Shown here: piece by piece, positions 44,901-54,300 of the stretch | How positions within the stretch are numbered: the stretch's first letter is position 1 | How the letters are laid out: each line of letters begins with the position of its first letter | Assembly (NCBI GenBank): GCA_003762875.1 | Contig: RIBL01000011.1 | Coordinates: 42,294-106,293, forward strand | Direction: 5' to 3' | DNA: 64,000 nucleotides | From: Muribaculaceae bacterium Isolate-110 (HZI) | Lineage (GTDB): Bacteria; Bacteroidota; Bacteroidia; Bacteroidales; Muribaculaceae | The notes under the pieces: model-generated | The model's input: only the letters and a program-made list of their open reading frames with translations | The model's database searches: none | What the model was told of the DNA's origin: nothing | Program-made: the position numbers and the translations under genes

Positions 44901-45112
44901 TCGGTCGCCGTAGCCGGCACCCTGAGTGTAAAATTACCGTCGACATCGGTAGCGGTAGCATCTTTTGTACCTACCACGCTCACCGTCGCGCCCGGCAGCG
45001 GCTCGTCATCGGTGGATATGACCCTACCCGTGATGACTACCGGCCCTTGCGCCAACAGCACCGGCAATGCCACGAGCACAGCCAGCACACTTGCAAAAAT
45101 CCTTCTAATCAT
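41924..45112 (-). CDS. SusC/RagA-family TonB-dependent transporter
   Basis: 1062 residues with a signal peptide (VLVALPVLLAQG). A carboxypeptidase-regulatory-like domain (ITGRVISTDDEPLPGATVSV) precedes the plug (RATGAFGTLSAKKLE, VVVDGYPTELKLSELNPDNI), then a 22-strand barrel ending in a terminal aromatic (VGLSFSF). It imports ligands across the outer membrane using TonB energy, together with the SusD protein encoded downstream. No sigma/anti-sigma pair or hybrid sensor is adjacent, so control is probably through the promoter upstream. Confidence 0.95.
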   Translation of the reverse strand: MIRRIFASVLAVLVALPVLLAQGPVVITGRVISTDDEPLPGATVSVVGTKDATATDVDGNFTLRVPATATDKKIQATYIGMRPVEMAISGITGPVVIRLVDDETRLDEIIVTGYTTLSKERATGAFGTLSAKKLETKLATSLADRIEGQMAGVVVNKDGSMSIRGRATLNAETDPLVVVDGYPTELKLSELNPDNIANITVLKDAVAASIYGSRSANGVIIVSTKQGQEGKMRLSYRGTLKVLPKPDLDYLHMANASDYIDAELELYNQNPGGTTIARRGTMSDVSKLIAFQKAGMITEAEFDSRINALRQNDFLADMKKYMFRTELTQTHNVGISGGTSTNRYNLAVNYTNTKGSFINTHSNRVIIDLNNEWKPFRFLTVGIGTSISYSRDHAPNTGWQMYTNYNQYIRPYSRLYDDAGNLANISPVSYASEQMYAGISGTKDLYYNPIQDAYDSYNKTVNFGARINGFIRWNIIDNLNLEVGGNWNRSNSTYRAIYGADSYVMRNAYNSSTSLANPTNHYIPDGDAIDETRYSREDWTLRTQLSYSKSFGLHRVSALAGNEVRRISFDNNQYETRYGYNQTAGSFSPVNIKDLKGGAYNSDMVGGGAGVSPNYGAYTLRDNRFVSWYFNGSYEYNNRYLVSGSIREDLTNFFGTDPKYRHKPLWSVGATWKIANEDFFDAPWVNRLNLRASYGVNGNISLSEGPYLILSAGSFNPTTGGVSNGIASFPNNTLRWEKTKTTNVGVDFDVFDNRLGVSLDYYYKKSTDILAPDSTDPTTGTNRMTKNLGAIDNRGIEISLHGTPVRTRDFSWDMIFNMSLNKNKVREYNVNRQYPTSWAYNTPIHAAGYPMFGLFGFRYAGLDNQGQCQIYAPDGTVKLATNCDLDDVIYLGTSVPKTEMSFTNNLSYKNWDLSFMLVAKLGHKYRKDVFQGSNINSRYVGQRWQKPGDEAHTIYPTLKSWNMDLFYFPYTDICIGDASYAKLRDLTLSYTFDRALLSRIGMSEARIYLQGRNLFCITGKGVDIDPETMEMDYTGGTGAATNLGYSVLPRSAEYYVGLSFSF

Positions 45113-45313
45113 AAAAATACTGAATTGATAATGTGGTTTGTTGATTATATTTTACAATTCTTCACGTAGCTTAAACATTCACGACATCACTCCATGAGTA
45201 ATTGAAAAAGGTTAATATTTTCATCTTACACTCATTTTTGATTGGTTTATCACTCTAATCACAGCTATTTTATTGATATTCCCGTTTAAAAAGTTAAAGA
45301 ATATCAACATTCG

Positions 45314-45343
45314 CAAATGTACGCAAAAAATTACCCCCCCCAA
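45314..45343 (-). promoter_or_regulatory. susC promoter with a G8 tract in its spacer
   Basis: On the minus strand TTG (45343-45341) and TACATTTG (45321-45314) are 19 bases apart. A run of eight Gs (45341-45334) begins at the last base of the TTG and fills the upstream part of the spacer. The leader to the susC start is about 200 bases. The rest of the 337-base gap is AT-rich with no gene. Confidence 0.55.
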
Positions 45344-45380
45344 TTATTTAACCTTTATTAACACACCATACAAATATAAG

Positions 45381-45415
45381 GGGCAGCCCGGACGCTTCAT
45401 GTATCCGGACTGCCC
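45381..45415 (-). terminator. Terminator after upp
   Basis: 12-base arms (GGGCAGCCCGGA and GTATCCGGACTGCCC region) pair with one G-T wobble around an 11-base loop. It ends the ybaK-aroC-radical SAM-upp transcript. Confidence 0.8.
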
Positions 45416-45449
45416 TAAACTTTAAACTCTACACTTTAAACTTCTGACA

Positions 45450-46103
45450 CTACTCCTTCACTCCGTAGGCGAGGTCGCCGGCGTCGCCGAGACCGGGGAC
45501 TATGTAGGAATGAGAATTGATTTCGGGGTCGATGGCTCCGACCCATACGGTGGTGTTCTCTTCGGGGAAAGTGGCACGAATGTAGTCAATGGCGTCCTGC
45601 GAGGCTATAACCGAGGCCACATGTATGTTGGCCGGAGTGCCTTTGGTGAGCAGGGCGCGATAGCTTAGTTCCATTGACGAACCTGTGGCAAGCATGGGGT
45701 CGACCAGTATCAGAGTCTTGCCGTCGAGACGGGGCGATGCGATATATTCGATAAACACGTCAAAATTTTCCTTCTCGCGATATTTCCGATAGGCCGACAC
45801 GAAAGCGTTTTGCGCACGGTCGAAATAGTCGAGAAAACCCTGGTGAAACGGTATGCCGGCACGGAATATGGTAGCCAACACCACCTGCTCGTCGAGCACA
45901 TCGCTCTGCATCGAGGCAAGCGGAGTGTTAATCTCGGCCTTGGAGTAGTGGAGCCGCTTGGAGATTTCATAGGCCATTATCTCGCCTATGCGGTGAAGGT
46001 TGCGGCGAAAACGCATCATATCGCCCTGCACGTTGACATCGCGCAGTTCGGTCATATATTGGCTCACGAGAGAGGGCCTGTCGGCAAAATTGATTATTTC
46101 CAT
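45450..46103 (-). CDS. upp: Uracil phosphoribosyltransferase
   Basis: 217 residues. It converts uracil and PRPP to UMP for pyrimidine salvage. The PRPP-binding motif LILVDPMLATGSSM and the uracil-binding tail YIVPGLGDAGDLAYG are both present. It is the last gene of a minus-strand run, starting 10 bases after the radical SAM gene. Confidence 0.95.
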   Translation of the reverse strand: MEIINFADRPSLVSQYMTELRDVNVQGDMMRFRRNLHRIGEIMAYEISKRLHYSKAEINTPLASMQSDVLDEQVVLATIFRAGIPFHQGFLDYFDRAQNAFVSAYRKYREKENFDVFIEYIASPRLDGKTLILVDPMLATGSSMELSYRALLTKGTPANIHVASVIASQDAIDYIRATFPEENTTVWVGAIDPEINSHSYIVPGLGDAGDLAYGVKE

Positions 46104-46113
46104 AATACATTAT

Positions 46114-46998
46114 TTAAGGTGTAACCGATAATATCTTATTAACAAGCTGTGTGAACTGGTAGTTTTTGAGGCCCCAGCGCGGATATATGAGCAGGTCTGG
46201 TGGCGACTGCGATACAAACCGCTCTACGGCTATGTCGGGGCGCAGACGCCTGACAAGCCGGGCACACAAGGCCGCATAGCTCTCGGGGGTGAAGCGGTGT
46301 ATGTCATAGGCACCCTGCTCCACATCAAGGGCCATGCGGGTGCCGCGTATGAGCTGCAACTGGTGAAACTTCACCACGTCGACGGGCAGACGGTTGACCT
46401 CATCGACCGTCGCGAGTATCGTCTCCTCGTCCTCGCCGGGCAGACCGTTGATAAGGTGCAGACCCACCGGCAGACCGGCATCGTGAGTGCGCCTGACGGC
46501 ATCGGCCGTGTCGGCCCAGGTGTGGCAACGGTTGACACGCGCGAGGGTATCGTCGCAGGCCGACTCGGCCCCATACTCCACCATGACCCACGGCAGCCGG
46601 CTCAGACGGGCGAGCAGCCGGTCGGGCATGCAGTCGGGACGCGTGCCGATAATCACCCCGTCGACCCCCTCAACCCCGCACGCTTCCTCATAGAGAGACA
46701 TGAGGCGGTCGATGTCAGAGCCGTGGGTGGAGGTGTAGGACTGAAAATAGGCCAGATAGCGCATCGAGGGATACTTGCGGCCGAAAAACCGTTTGCCCTC
46801 CTCGAGCTGGGCGGCGACTCCCTTACGGTCGCGGCAATAACCGGGACTGAAGGAGACATTGTTGCAGTAGGAGCAGCCGCCGCGCCCCACGGTGCCGTCG
46901 CGGTTGGGACACGTGAAGCCGGCGTCGACCGAGAGCTTCTGCATCTTGCCGTCAAAATGCATGGCAAGGAAATCAGAAAAATCCCTGTAATATTTCAT
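46114..46998 (-). CDS. TIGR01212/YhcC-family radical SAM protein
   Basis: 294 residues. The 4Fe-4S/SAM site is in FTCPNRDGTVGRGGCSYCNN, with the family's wide first spacing before the CxxC pair. The elongator-like middle segment (GTRPDCMPDRLL, YGAESACDDTL, LHLINGLPGED) matches the TIGR01212 family. The biochemical role is not firmly known. Its start overlaps the aroC stop by one base. Confidence 0.9.
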   Translation of the reverse strand: MKYYRDFSDFLAMHFDGKMQKLSVDAGFTCPNRDGTVGRGGCSYCNNVSFSPGYCRDRKGVAAQLEEGKRFFGRKYPSMRYLAYFQSYTSTHGSDIDRLMSLYEEACGVEGVDGVIIGTRPDCMPDRLLARLSRLPWVMVEYGAESACDDTLARVNRCHTWADTADAVRRTHDAGLPVGLHLINGLPGEDEETILATVDEVNRLPVDVVKFHQLQLIRGTRMALDVEQGAYDIHRFTPESYAALCARLVRRLRPDIAVERFVSQSPPDLLIYPRWGLKNYQFTQLVNKILSVTP

Positions 46999-48074
46999 CA
47001 GATTCTTGCTGCGCGATTGAGTAGCAGAGCGTCAAGCAATACTATGGAGGCCATGGCCTCGACTATGGGCACGGCGCGTGGCACAACGCAGGGGTCATGG
47101 CGGCCGCGCCCTTTCCACACCACGGGATTGCCCTCGGTGTCGATGGTCGGGACATCCTGAAGCAACGTGGCCACCGGCTTGAAGGCCACGCGGAAATATA
47201 TGTCCTCGCCGTTGGATATGCCGCCCTGTATGCCGCCCGAATGATTGGTGAGAGTGCGGGGAGGCATGGCTCCGTCGCGTGCAAAGCGGTCAATCGCCTC
47301 GCTGCCCCTCATGGCCACTCCGGCAAATCCCATGCCGTAGTCAAAACCCTTGGCGGCATTGATGCTGAGCATGGCCGAGGACAGACGTGCGCCGAGGCGT
47401 CCGCCCACGGGGTCGCCGAGTCCGGCGGGCACACCCTTTATGACACATGTGACGATGCCGCCTATGGTGTCGCCCTCGCGTTTTACATCAAGAATGAGCC
47501 GCTCCATCTCGGCGGCTTTGGCGGGATGGGGACATCTCACGGGGTTGGACTCGGTGAGACCGAGGTCAAGCGCGGTGTAGTCCTCTCCGACACATATGTC
47601 GCCCACCTGCGAGGTGTAGGCCTGGACGGTGATGCCGTAATGAGCCAACGCCTGGCGGGCAAAGGCTCCGGCCACGACACGGGTGGCAGTCTCACGCGCG
47701 CTCGAGCGTCCGCCGCCGCGATGGTCGCGCAGACCATATTTGGCCGTGTAGGTATAATCGGCATGCGAGGGACGGAAAGCCGTGCGCAACTGCTCGTAAT
47801 CGTTGGAATGCTGGTTTTCGTTGCGTATTATAAATCCTATGGGGCACCCTGTGGTGACACCTTCAAAAAGCCCCGACAACACCTCGACCGTGTCGCTCTC
47901 CTTGCGGGCCGTGGTCACTGCCGACTGGCCCGGACGGCGGCGGTCGAGCTCGCGCTGCACAGCACCGAGGTCAATCCTCACTCCGGCCGGCATGCCGTCG
48001 ATCACGCCGCCGATGGCCTCACCGTGGCTTTCGCCAAAGCCGGTGAAGGTAAATATCTTACCAAATCCGTTCAT
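46998..48074 (-). CDS. aroC: Chorismate synthase
   Basis: 358 residues from ATG at 48074. The frame remains open upstream for 98 codons, but that extension overlaps ybaK and is not conserved-looking. The enzyme makes chorismate, last step of the shikimate pathway, using reduced FMN. The signatures [27 protein letters not shown] and [18 protein letters not shown] are all present. The start overlaps the end of ybaK by 4 bases and the stop overlaps the radical SAM gene by one. Confidence 0.97.
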   Translation of the reverse strand: MNGFGKIFTFTGFGESHGEAIGGVIDGMPAGVRIDLGAVQRELDRRRPGQSAVTTARKESDTVEVLSGLFEGVTTGCPIGFIIRNENQHSNDYEQLRTAFRPSHADYTYTAKYGLRDHRGGGRSSARETATRVVAGAFARQALAHYGITVQAYTSQVGDICVGEDYTALDLGLTESNPVRCPHPAKAAEMERLILDVKREGDTIGGIVTCVIKGVPAGLGDPVGGRLGARLSSAMLSINAAKGFDYGMGFAGVAMRGSEAIDRFARDGAMPPRTLTNHSGGIQGGISNGEDIYFRVAFKPVATLLQDVPTIDTEGNPVVWKGRGRHDPCVVPRAVPIVEAMASIVLLDALLLNRAARI

Positions 48075-48568
48075 TTCTCTACGGCTATGTCCGCCGCCGT
48101 GGCGTTGCAGAAAGTTATGAGTGTCTGAGGTGCAATCCTGATTTGCAGGCCACGCACTCCGGCCGACACATAAATATCGGTGTAATCGAGCGCGGTGGAG
48201 TGAAAGTAGGTCGGGAAAGGCTTCTTCATGCCGATGGGCGAACAGCCTCCGCGTATATAGCCGGTCACGCCGAGCAGATCCTTCATCGGTATCATCTCGG
48301 CTTTCTTGGCCCCGGCCACCTTGGCGGCTTTCTTGAGGTCGACCTCCATGTTGCCCGGAATTACACACACGAAATAACCTGTCTTGTCACCGTGCAGCAC
48401 GAGGGTCTTGAACACACAGTTGATGTCCTCGCCCAGCTCCTCGGCCACATGTTCGGCCGCAAGATTGTCGGGGTCGACCGTATAGGGTATCAGACCATAA
48501 TCTATGCCGGCCTTGTCGAGCAGACGGGCCGCATTGGTCTTGTTGATTTTATCCTTGGAATTATTCAT
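48071..48568 (-). CDS. ybaK: YbaK/EbsC-family Cys-tRNA(Pro) deacylase
   Basis: 165 residues from ATG at 48568. It is a single YbaK domain: the [14 protein letters not shown] start, [32 protein letters not shown] and [14 protein letters not shown] motifs match. The family removes cysteine wrongly attached to tRNA-Pro. A longer upstream frame (to 48715) overlaps the divergent gene and its promoter and is unlikely. It is the first gene of the ybaK-aroC-radical SAM-upp run. Confidence 0.93.
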   Translation of the reverse strand: MNNSKDKINKTNAARLLDKAGIDYGLIPYTVDPDNLAAEHVAEELGEDINCVFKTLVLHGDKTGYFVCVIPGNMEVDLKKAAKVAGAKKAEMIPMKDLLGVTGYIRGGCSPIGMKKPFPTYFHSTALDYTDIYVSAGVRGLQIRIAPQTLITFCNATAADIAVEK

Positions 48569-48572
48569 AGCG

Positions 48573-48580
48573 CAAAAATA
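48573..48580 (-). promoter_or_regulatory. -7 promoter box for ybaK-aroC run
   Basis: Minus-strand TATTTTTG lies 4 bases before the ybaK ATG. With the usual distance from box to start point, the mRNA would begin at or near the ATG. Confidence 0.5.
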
Positions 48581-48603
48581 CGCAAATTCATGAAATTTTT
48601 TGC

Positions 48604-48611
48604 TATTTTTG
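48604..48611 (+). promoter_or_regulatory. -7 promoter box for the sulfur amino-acid genes
   Basis: TATTTTTG, 23 bases before ATG 48635. It faces the identical box for ybaK across a 66-base gap. Confidence 0.5.
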
Positions 48612-48634
48612 CGTCCATTATATATCACATTGTA

Positions 48635-49810
48635 ATGAAAAAACAGACTCTTGCCATACACACGGCCTTTCAGAGCCCCGACGCCTACAGCGCGCTGAGC
48701 ATGCCGGTCTATCACACTGCGGCCTATGAGTTTGACGATGCCGAAGTCATGGCCGACGCCTTCTGCGGCCGCATCGACGCTCCCGACTATTCGCGCGTGA
48801 CAAACCCCACGGTAATCTATTTTGAAAACAAGGTCAAAGCCCTCACCGGAGCGGCCGACGTCATCGCCTTCACCTCGGGCATGGCAGCCATCAGCAACAC
48901 ACTCATGGCCATAGCCGGAGCCGGCAAAAACATCGTCACGTCACGCCACATGTTTGGCAACACCTATCTGCTCATCACCTCGACACTGAGCCGCTTCGGT
49001 GTGGGAGCACGCCTGTGTGACCTCACCCGTCCCGACGAAGTGGAGCACGCCATCGACGCCGACACCTGCTGCGTGTATCTCGAGATTGTCACCAATCCAC
49101 AGATGGAGGTGGCCGACCTGGGCGCGCTCTCAGCCATATGCCGCCGCCACGGTGTGCCGCTCATAGCCGACACCACGGCCATACCGTTCACTCAGTTTGA
49201 CGCCCGCGCCCTCGGCGTGGATATCGAGGTGGTGTCAAGCACCAAATACATCTCGGGCGGCGCGACATCGCTCGGCGGACTCGTCATCGACTACGGCACC
49301 TGTCAGGGATTTGCCCAACGCATGCGTAAAGAGCTGCTCCTCAACCTCGGTGCCTATATGAGCCCCCATGTGGCCTACATGCAGACCATAGGTCTCGAGA
49401 CTCTCGACGCCCGCTACCGCATACAGGCCACCAACGCCCTCGAACTGGCCCGACGCCTCCGGTCGGTCGACGCCATAGTGAAGGTCAATTACATCGGTCT
49501 GCCCGACAATCCTTATCACGACCTGTCCGTGCGCCAGTTTGGCCCGACGGGCGGCGCGATGCTGACCATCGACCTTGCCGACAAGGCCGCATGCTATGAC
49601 TTCATCAACCGTCTGAAACTCATACGCCGCGCCACCAACCTCTTTGACAACAAAACCCTCGCCATACACCCGGCCAGCACCATCTTCGGCCCGCTCACTC
49701 AGGAGCAGCGCGACAGCATGGACATACTCGACACCACCATACGTCTGTCAATAGGCCTCGAAGACCCCGACGACCTCTATGATGACATCGTACAGGCACT
49801 AACCCTCTAA
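48635..49810 (+). CDS. Cys/Met-metabolism PLP enzyme (cystathionine gamma-synthase / methionine gamma-lyase type)
   Basis: 391 residues from ATG 48635. The frame is open far upstream (to 48143) only through the antisense of ybaK. The PLP lysine is Lys204 in SSTKYISGG. Other family motifs are YSRVTNPT, AFTSGMAAISNTLMA and the cofactor Asp in LIADTTA. The subfamily could be gamma-lyase, gamma-synthase or O-acetylhomoserine sulfhydrylase; sequence alone does not settle it. The next gene, 12 bases on, encodes a PatB-like beta-lyase, so both serve sulfur amino-acid metabolism. Confidence 0.88.
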   Translation: MKKQTLAIHTAFQSPDAYSALSMPVYHTAAYEFDDAEVMADAFCGRIDAPDYSRVTNPTVIYFENKVKALTGAADVIAFTSGMAAISNTLMAIAGAGKNIVTSRHMFGNTYLLITSTLSRFGVGARLCDLTRPDEVEHAIDADTCCVYLEIVTNPQMEVADLGALSAICRRHGVPLIADTTAIPFTQFDARALGVDIEVVSSTKYISGGATSLGGLVIDYGTCQGFAQRMRKELLLNLGAYMSPHVAYMQTIGLETLDARYRIQATNALELARRLRSVDAIVKVNYIGLPDNPYHDLSVRQFGPTGGAMLTIDLADKAACYDFINRLKLIRRATNLFDNKTLAIHPASTIFGPLTQEQRDSMDILDTTIRLSIGLEDPDDLYDDIVQALTL

Positions 49811-49822
49811 GCAAACGACATC

Positions 49823-50998
49823 ATGACATACGATTTCGACAAAATAATTGACCGCCGCGACACCGGAGCACTCAAAGTCGATGTGCTCGGCGAACGTTAC
49901 GGCCGTCCCGACCTGCTCCCCCTGTGGGTCGCCGACATGGACTTCGAGACCCCCTCGTTTATCACCGACGCCCTGCGCCGCCGCCTTGACCACTCGCTCT
50001 TCGGCTACACCGTCGAGCCTCCGGAATATTGGCCCGCAGTGATGCGCTGGCTCGCCGACCGTCACGGATGGCAGGTGGAGCGCGAATGGCTCACCTATAT
50101 CCCCGGCATTGTCAAGGGCATCGGCATGGCCATCAACGTGTTTGTCAAAGAGGACGAGAAAGTCATCATCCAGCCGCCGGTCTACCATCCCTTCCGCCTT
50201 ACCCCCGAAGGCAACCGCCGTCAGGTGGTGATGAATCCCCTGCGCGAGAACCCCGACGGCACCTACTCCATGGACTTTGACCATCTCGCCCGTGTGGCCG
50301 ACGAGAAATGCCGCATGCTCATCCTCTCCAATCCCCACAACCCCGCCGGCATCACATGGGACCGCGACACCCTGCATCGGCTGGCCGAATTTTGCCACAG
50401 CCGCGGCATCATAGTCATCTCCGACGAGATACATTCCGACATGGCTCTGTGGGACAACCGTCACATACCATTCGCATCCGTCTCGCCCGAAGCCGCCGCG
50501 TGCAGCATCACCTTTGGCGCACCCTCCAAGACCTTCAATATAGCCGGCATCGTCAGCTCCTATGCCATCGTGCCCGACGCAGGGCTGCGCGAGCGGTTCT
50601 ACGGCTGGCTTCAGGCCAACGAGCTCAACGAGCCCACCATTTTCTCGCCCATAGCCACCGTGGCGGCCTTCACCCAAGGCGACGAGTGGCGGCGCGCCAT
50701 GCTCTCATATGTGCAGGACAATATCGACTATGTAATCGACTACTGTCGCGAGCATTTGCCCGCCATCCGTCCGCTGCGTCCCCAGGCCTCTTTCCTCGTA
50801 TGGCTCGACTGCCGTGCTCTCGGACTTGACCACGACTCACTCATCGACCTTTTTGTCAACAAGGCCCGTCTGGCACTCAATGACGGCGAGATGTTCGGCC
50901 CCGGCGGCCAAGGCTTCATGCGCCTCAACGCAGGCTGCCCCCGCGCCATCCTCACCGAAGCCCTCACCCGCCTCTCCACCGCCCTGACCGGGAAATAA
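49823..50998 (+). CDS. MalY/PatB-family cystathionine beta-lyase / aminotransferase
   Basis: 391 residues. A fold-type I PLP enzyme of the MalY/PatB branch: LLPLWVADMDFETP at the start, SNPHNPAG, SDEIHSDM with the cofactor Asp, and the PLP lysine Lys236 in GAPSKTFN. PatB-type enzymes cleave cystathionine to homocysteine. It lies 12 bases after the preceding PLP enzyme and shares its promoter, which supports a transsulfuration or methionine-recycling role. Confidence 0.92.
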   Translation: MTYDFDKIIDRRDTGALKVDVLGERYGRPDLLPLWVADMDFETPSFITDALRRRLDHSLFGYTVEPPEYWPAVMRWLADRHGWQVEREWLTYIPGIVKGIGMAINVFVKEDEKVIIQPPVYHPFRLTPEGNRRQVVMNPLRENPDGTYSMDFDHLARVADEKCRMLILSNPHNPAGITWDRDTLHRLAEFCHSRGIIVISDEIHSDMALWDNRHIPFASVSPEAAACSITFGAPSKTFNIAGIVSSYAIVPDAGLRERFYGWLQANELNEPTIFSPIATVAAFTQGDEWRRAMLSYVQDNIDYVIDYCREHLPAIRPLRPQASFLVWLDCRALGLDHDSLIDLFVNKARLALNDGEMFGPGGQGFMRLNAGCPRAILTEALTRLSTALTGK

Positions 50999-51050
50999 AA
51001 GGGTGTGATATTTTCTCACGACCGTCTCTTTCCTCTCCACTGCTTCATAA

Positions 51051-51090
51051 CGACAACCGGTATGCGACACCACATATCGGTTGTCGCTAT
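51051..51090 (+). terminator. Terminator after the PatB-like gene
   Basis: Arms CGACAACCG (51051-51059) and CGGTTGTCG (51078-51086) pair perfectly and are followed by CTATTTTAT. Confidence 0.75.
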
Positions 51091-51192
51091 TTTATGAGTA
51101 CTTTTCTATCATCCGTCACAGCCGCTTATTGTACTTAAAAGCCTATTTTTTGACCTATATCACGCTTTTACAGTTAACAAACGTTAACCTTG

Positions 51193-51223
51193 TTTGGGTG
51201 AATATTTTTTATACATACATTTG
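51193..51223 (+). promoter_or_regulatory. Canonical promoter for the LruC-domain gene
   Basis: TTTG (51193-51196) and TACATTTG (51216-51223) are separated by exactly 19 bases, the best match to the Bacteroidota consensus in the window. The leader to ATG 51376 is about 150 bases. The 377-base gap 50999-51375 otherwise holds only the terminator above. Confidence 0.8.
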
Positions 51224-51375
51224 CAATTAATAACAATTTGTTAGATATATACCATTCCGGGCTCTACTGTTTAGAATCTAACGGCTACTGATATTACCTG
51301 ACATAACCACAAACCTTCCAAAACACTAATGTAAATCCCCACTGCTATCTACACGGGACCTAACTACATTATATT

Positions 51376-54300
51376 ATGAAAACATATTTACGCTTTGCGG
51401 CAGGCGCGTTACCCGCGCTCGCGTTGACGTTGGCATCATGCACAGCCGACAAAATCGAGGTTCCCGACAAGGAACTCTATACCCGCGAATTTATCAAACA
51501 ATTCGGCACCTTCCGCTCCGACCAAGGATGGAACTCCGCGTCACGTGTCACGCCGACATCGACCCTTCGGCAATAGCCGGAGCTACTGAAATAAAAGTCT
51601 ACACAGCATGGCCGACTACACCAGGATGTCGCATCGCAGCGTCATTTCCGGCAACGGTAACTACATTTTCGTTTGATTTTCCGGCCTCGCTCGAGCTGGC
51701 TTATGTAAAAGCGACAGATGCCGACGGCAAAACAGTCTATGGAGCCTATGCCCCAATCAATGACGGACGTATGCACATCGGCACAACCGCCCGCGGCTCA
51801 CGCGCCGACGAGCCCACCGGCGGCAGCCACTATCAGATATATACCTATGACCTGACGTCAAACGGTGCGCTCGGCACTTTTCTCACCGACGAAGACTACA
51901 ACCGTGACTTCTGGAAAAAACTCGGCCTGTGGACTCCCGTCGAGAATGTCAAGGACGATTTCACTCCTCCCGACGGCATCGACACAGAGACAGTCCATGA
52001 ACTATGGAGCGGAACGCATGAAAGCGGCAACTGGGACGCGGCCTACGCTCTGAGCGGAACCACGGAAAAATTCAGCTCCAATCCCACCAACCACTTCAAA
52101 GTCACTGTCAGCGGCAGCCTGACAGACCCGTCAACAGACGGAACGTTCATACTGCAATATCAGACCGATCCCAATGACGAATGGTATGGCTTCGGCGAGA
52201 TGTCGACCGGCAACTGTGTCATCGAAAAAGATAACGCACAATTCTCAGCGTCACTTGAACTGCATCAGGATGATGTGGCTAAACTGCGCGATTATCCGCT
52301 GGCAATCAAAGGAACCAACATCACCTTTAACAAGGTACAGCTCCAGGGTCTCGCTTATGAACAGCCCGGAATAATAGGCAACCCCGACGCGAGCATCGAC
52401 CCCGATAAAATCCACACAGCATGGAGCGACAATGACGGATGGGACCTCGGCGGATGGGGTAACAATCTCTCGCTCTCAGGCATGTTTGGCAACGTCAACA
52501 GTAACAATATCGAGCTCACTATCTCGGCCCTGGTCATCAATCCGGACGCGGGACAGCACATGTTTTCGGTGCAGCGTGGTGACAACAGCGACATTTTCGG
52601 CAGCGGCAACATCGTGATAAAGGAAGGGGCCTTCTCGCTCACGACCCATATCAACGAGGACCGTCTCAGAGACATGATGCAGCCGGGCACCAAAATAGCC
52701 GGCAATAACGTAAAAATCAAAAGCATTTCCTATAAGGAGAATCCCTACCGCCACAAAACCAAAGGCGGCAAGGCCAACCTATCCGAAGTATTCCGTCTCT
52801 ACGGACTGACAACATCGCCAGGTGTCTCCGATATGGAATCATACCGCACACATGCCCTGTCGCCCTACAATGACTATGACATGACAGGCTACTCGGCCCA
52901 CGATCTCATATCGCTCGTAGGCTCGAAGAGCGGAGTGTTTCACGAAGAGGTCGACAAGACCACCAACCAGTGTAACCTCATGCGCTTCAAAGATCAGTTG
53001 CGCCCCGACGCCGGCGTAGACTATGAGCTCAAAGAAGCAGGAGAAGTGTCGCTGGACTACTTCTTCGGCTGCGCCAGCACCTTCAACTCGTTTGGCTACT
53101 TCTATTACTCCGACGAGGAAGCCTCGCTCCATGACACCGACCCCGACCAGTTTGCCGAGACAATACTCAGAAAGCCCAAATTTATCCTCATCTACCGCGC
53201 CTTTCCTCACTCCAACATATTGATACAGCAGGAAGCCGGCGGCAGTTGGCGACCGCTCACCGACCTTGCCACCATAGGCGATGACAATATCGTGCAGTCA
53301 GGCGACGATGAAGGCAAGGACAAGAGCGACAACTGGCAACACTGCGGAGAGTTTACACGCATGGTCGACCAGGCCGAAACCGAAGTAGAGAACGGTCAGG
53401 CACCGGCCGACCGCAACAATCAGTATCCCCGCTTTCGCTCGGCCAACTATCGTCTGGTCTACTTCCGTCCCGACCAGTTTGAGGCCGACGGTGTCACACT
53501 CCGTCCCGGCCAGCAGGGCAGCTACATATTCCCGGCCGGCACACACGTGGCTTTTTTTGTAATCAACGGCGGCCAGTATGCCCTGCAGAAAGACGGCTCG
53601 GCAGGATTTCAGATTGACCACACACGCATCTCGTTCTCACGTCCGTTGCTCAACAAATATCTCGGCAACGTATACAACGCCCACGGCCACAGCCACTCGT
53701 CGGCAACATCACCGTCGACCAACATCCCAGGCCCCAATGCCCAGGATCCCTGGACTCCATTCGTGACCTATGCCTGGGGCGGCGACATCATAATGGGCGT
53801 GGAGGACTATTTCGCCCGCACCAACGACGGTGTCAACGGCAGTGACCACGACATGAACGACATGCTGTTTCGCGTCAAGGGCAAATTTGTCAAAGACCGC
53901 GATGAACTTAACCCCAACAAACCCGTCGGGCAAAACTGGATAATAGCCTGCGAGGACCTTGGCGGAACATATGACTTCGACTTCAATGACGTAGTGTTTG
54001 GCGTCACCCATATAGCCGGCGAGAGCAAAGCCACGGTCACAGCACTTGCCTCGGGCGGCACGCTGCCCGTCTATCTCGAGAGCCGGTTTCGCCAGGCTAC
54101 TCACTCCTCGTCAAAAGTCGAGACCGTCGACGGCATCACATACTACACCCTCACGCCCGAAGGCACCAACGACGGAGAATTCCACTCCTGGTGGGGCTCC
54201 GACCGCCCTCATAGCTCCATCATCAATGCTTCAGGATGGAACGGTCCCGGAAAATCAATAGAGATAGAAGTCGACGAAAACTTCACGCTCTCCGACATGT

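Noticed and set aside
48075..48368. 98-codon N-terminal extension of aroC
   Set aside because: It overlaps ybaK in another frame and is Arg/Gly-rich; chorismate synthases begin at the [14 protein letters not shown] segment.
48143..48634. 164-codon N-terminal extension of the sulfur amino-acid PLP enzyme
   Set aside because: It is the antisense of ybaK and runs through the promoter; the family starts at MKKQTLAIHTA.
51480..51580. Programmed -1 frameshift in the LruC gene
   Set aside because: No X-XXY-YYZ slippery heptamer or following stem-loop is visible near the point where the frames meet.
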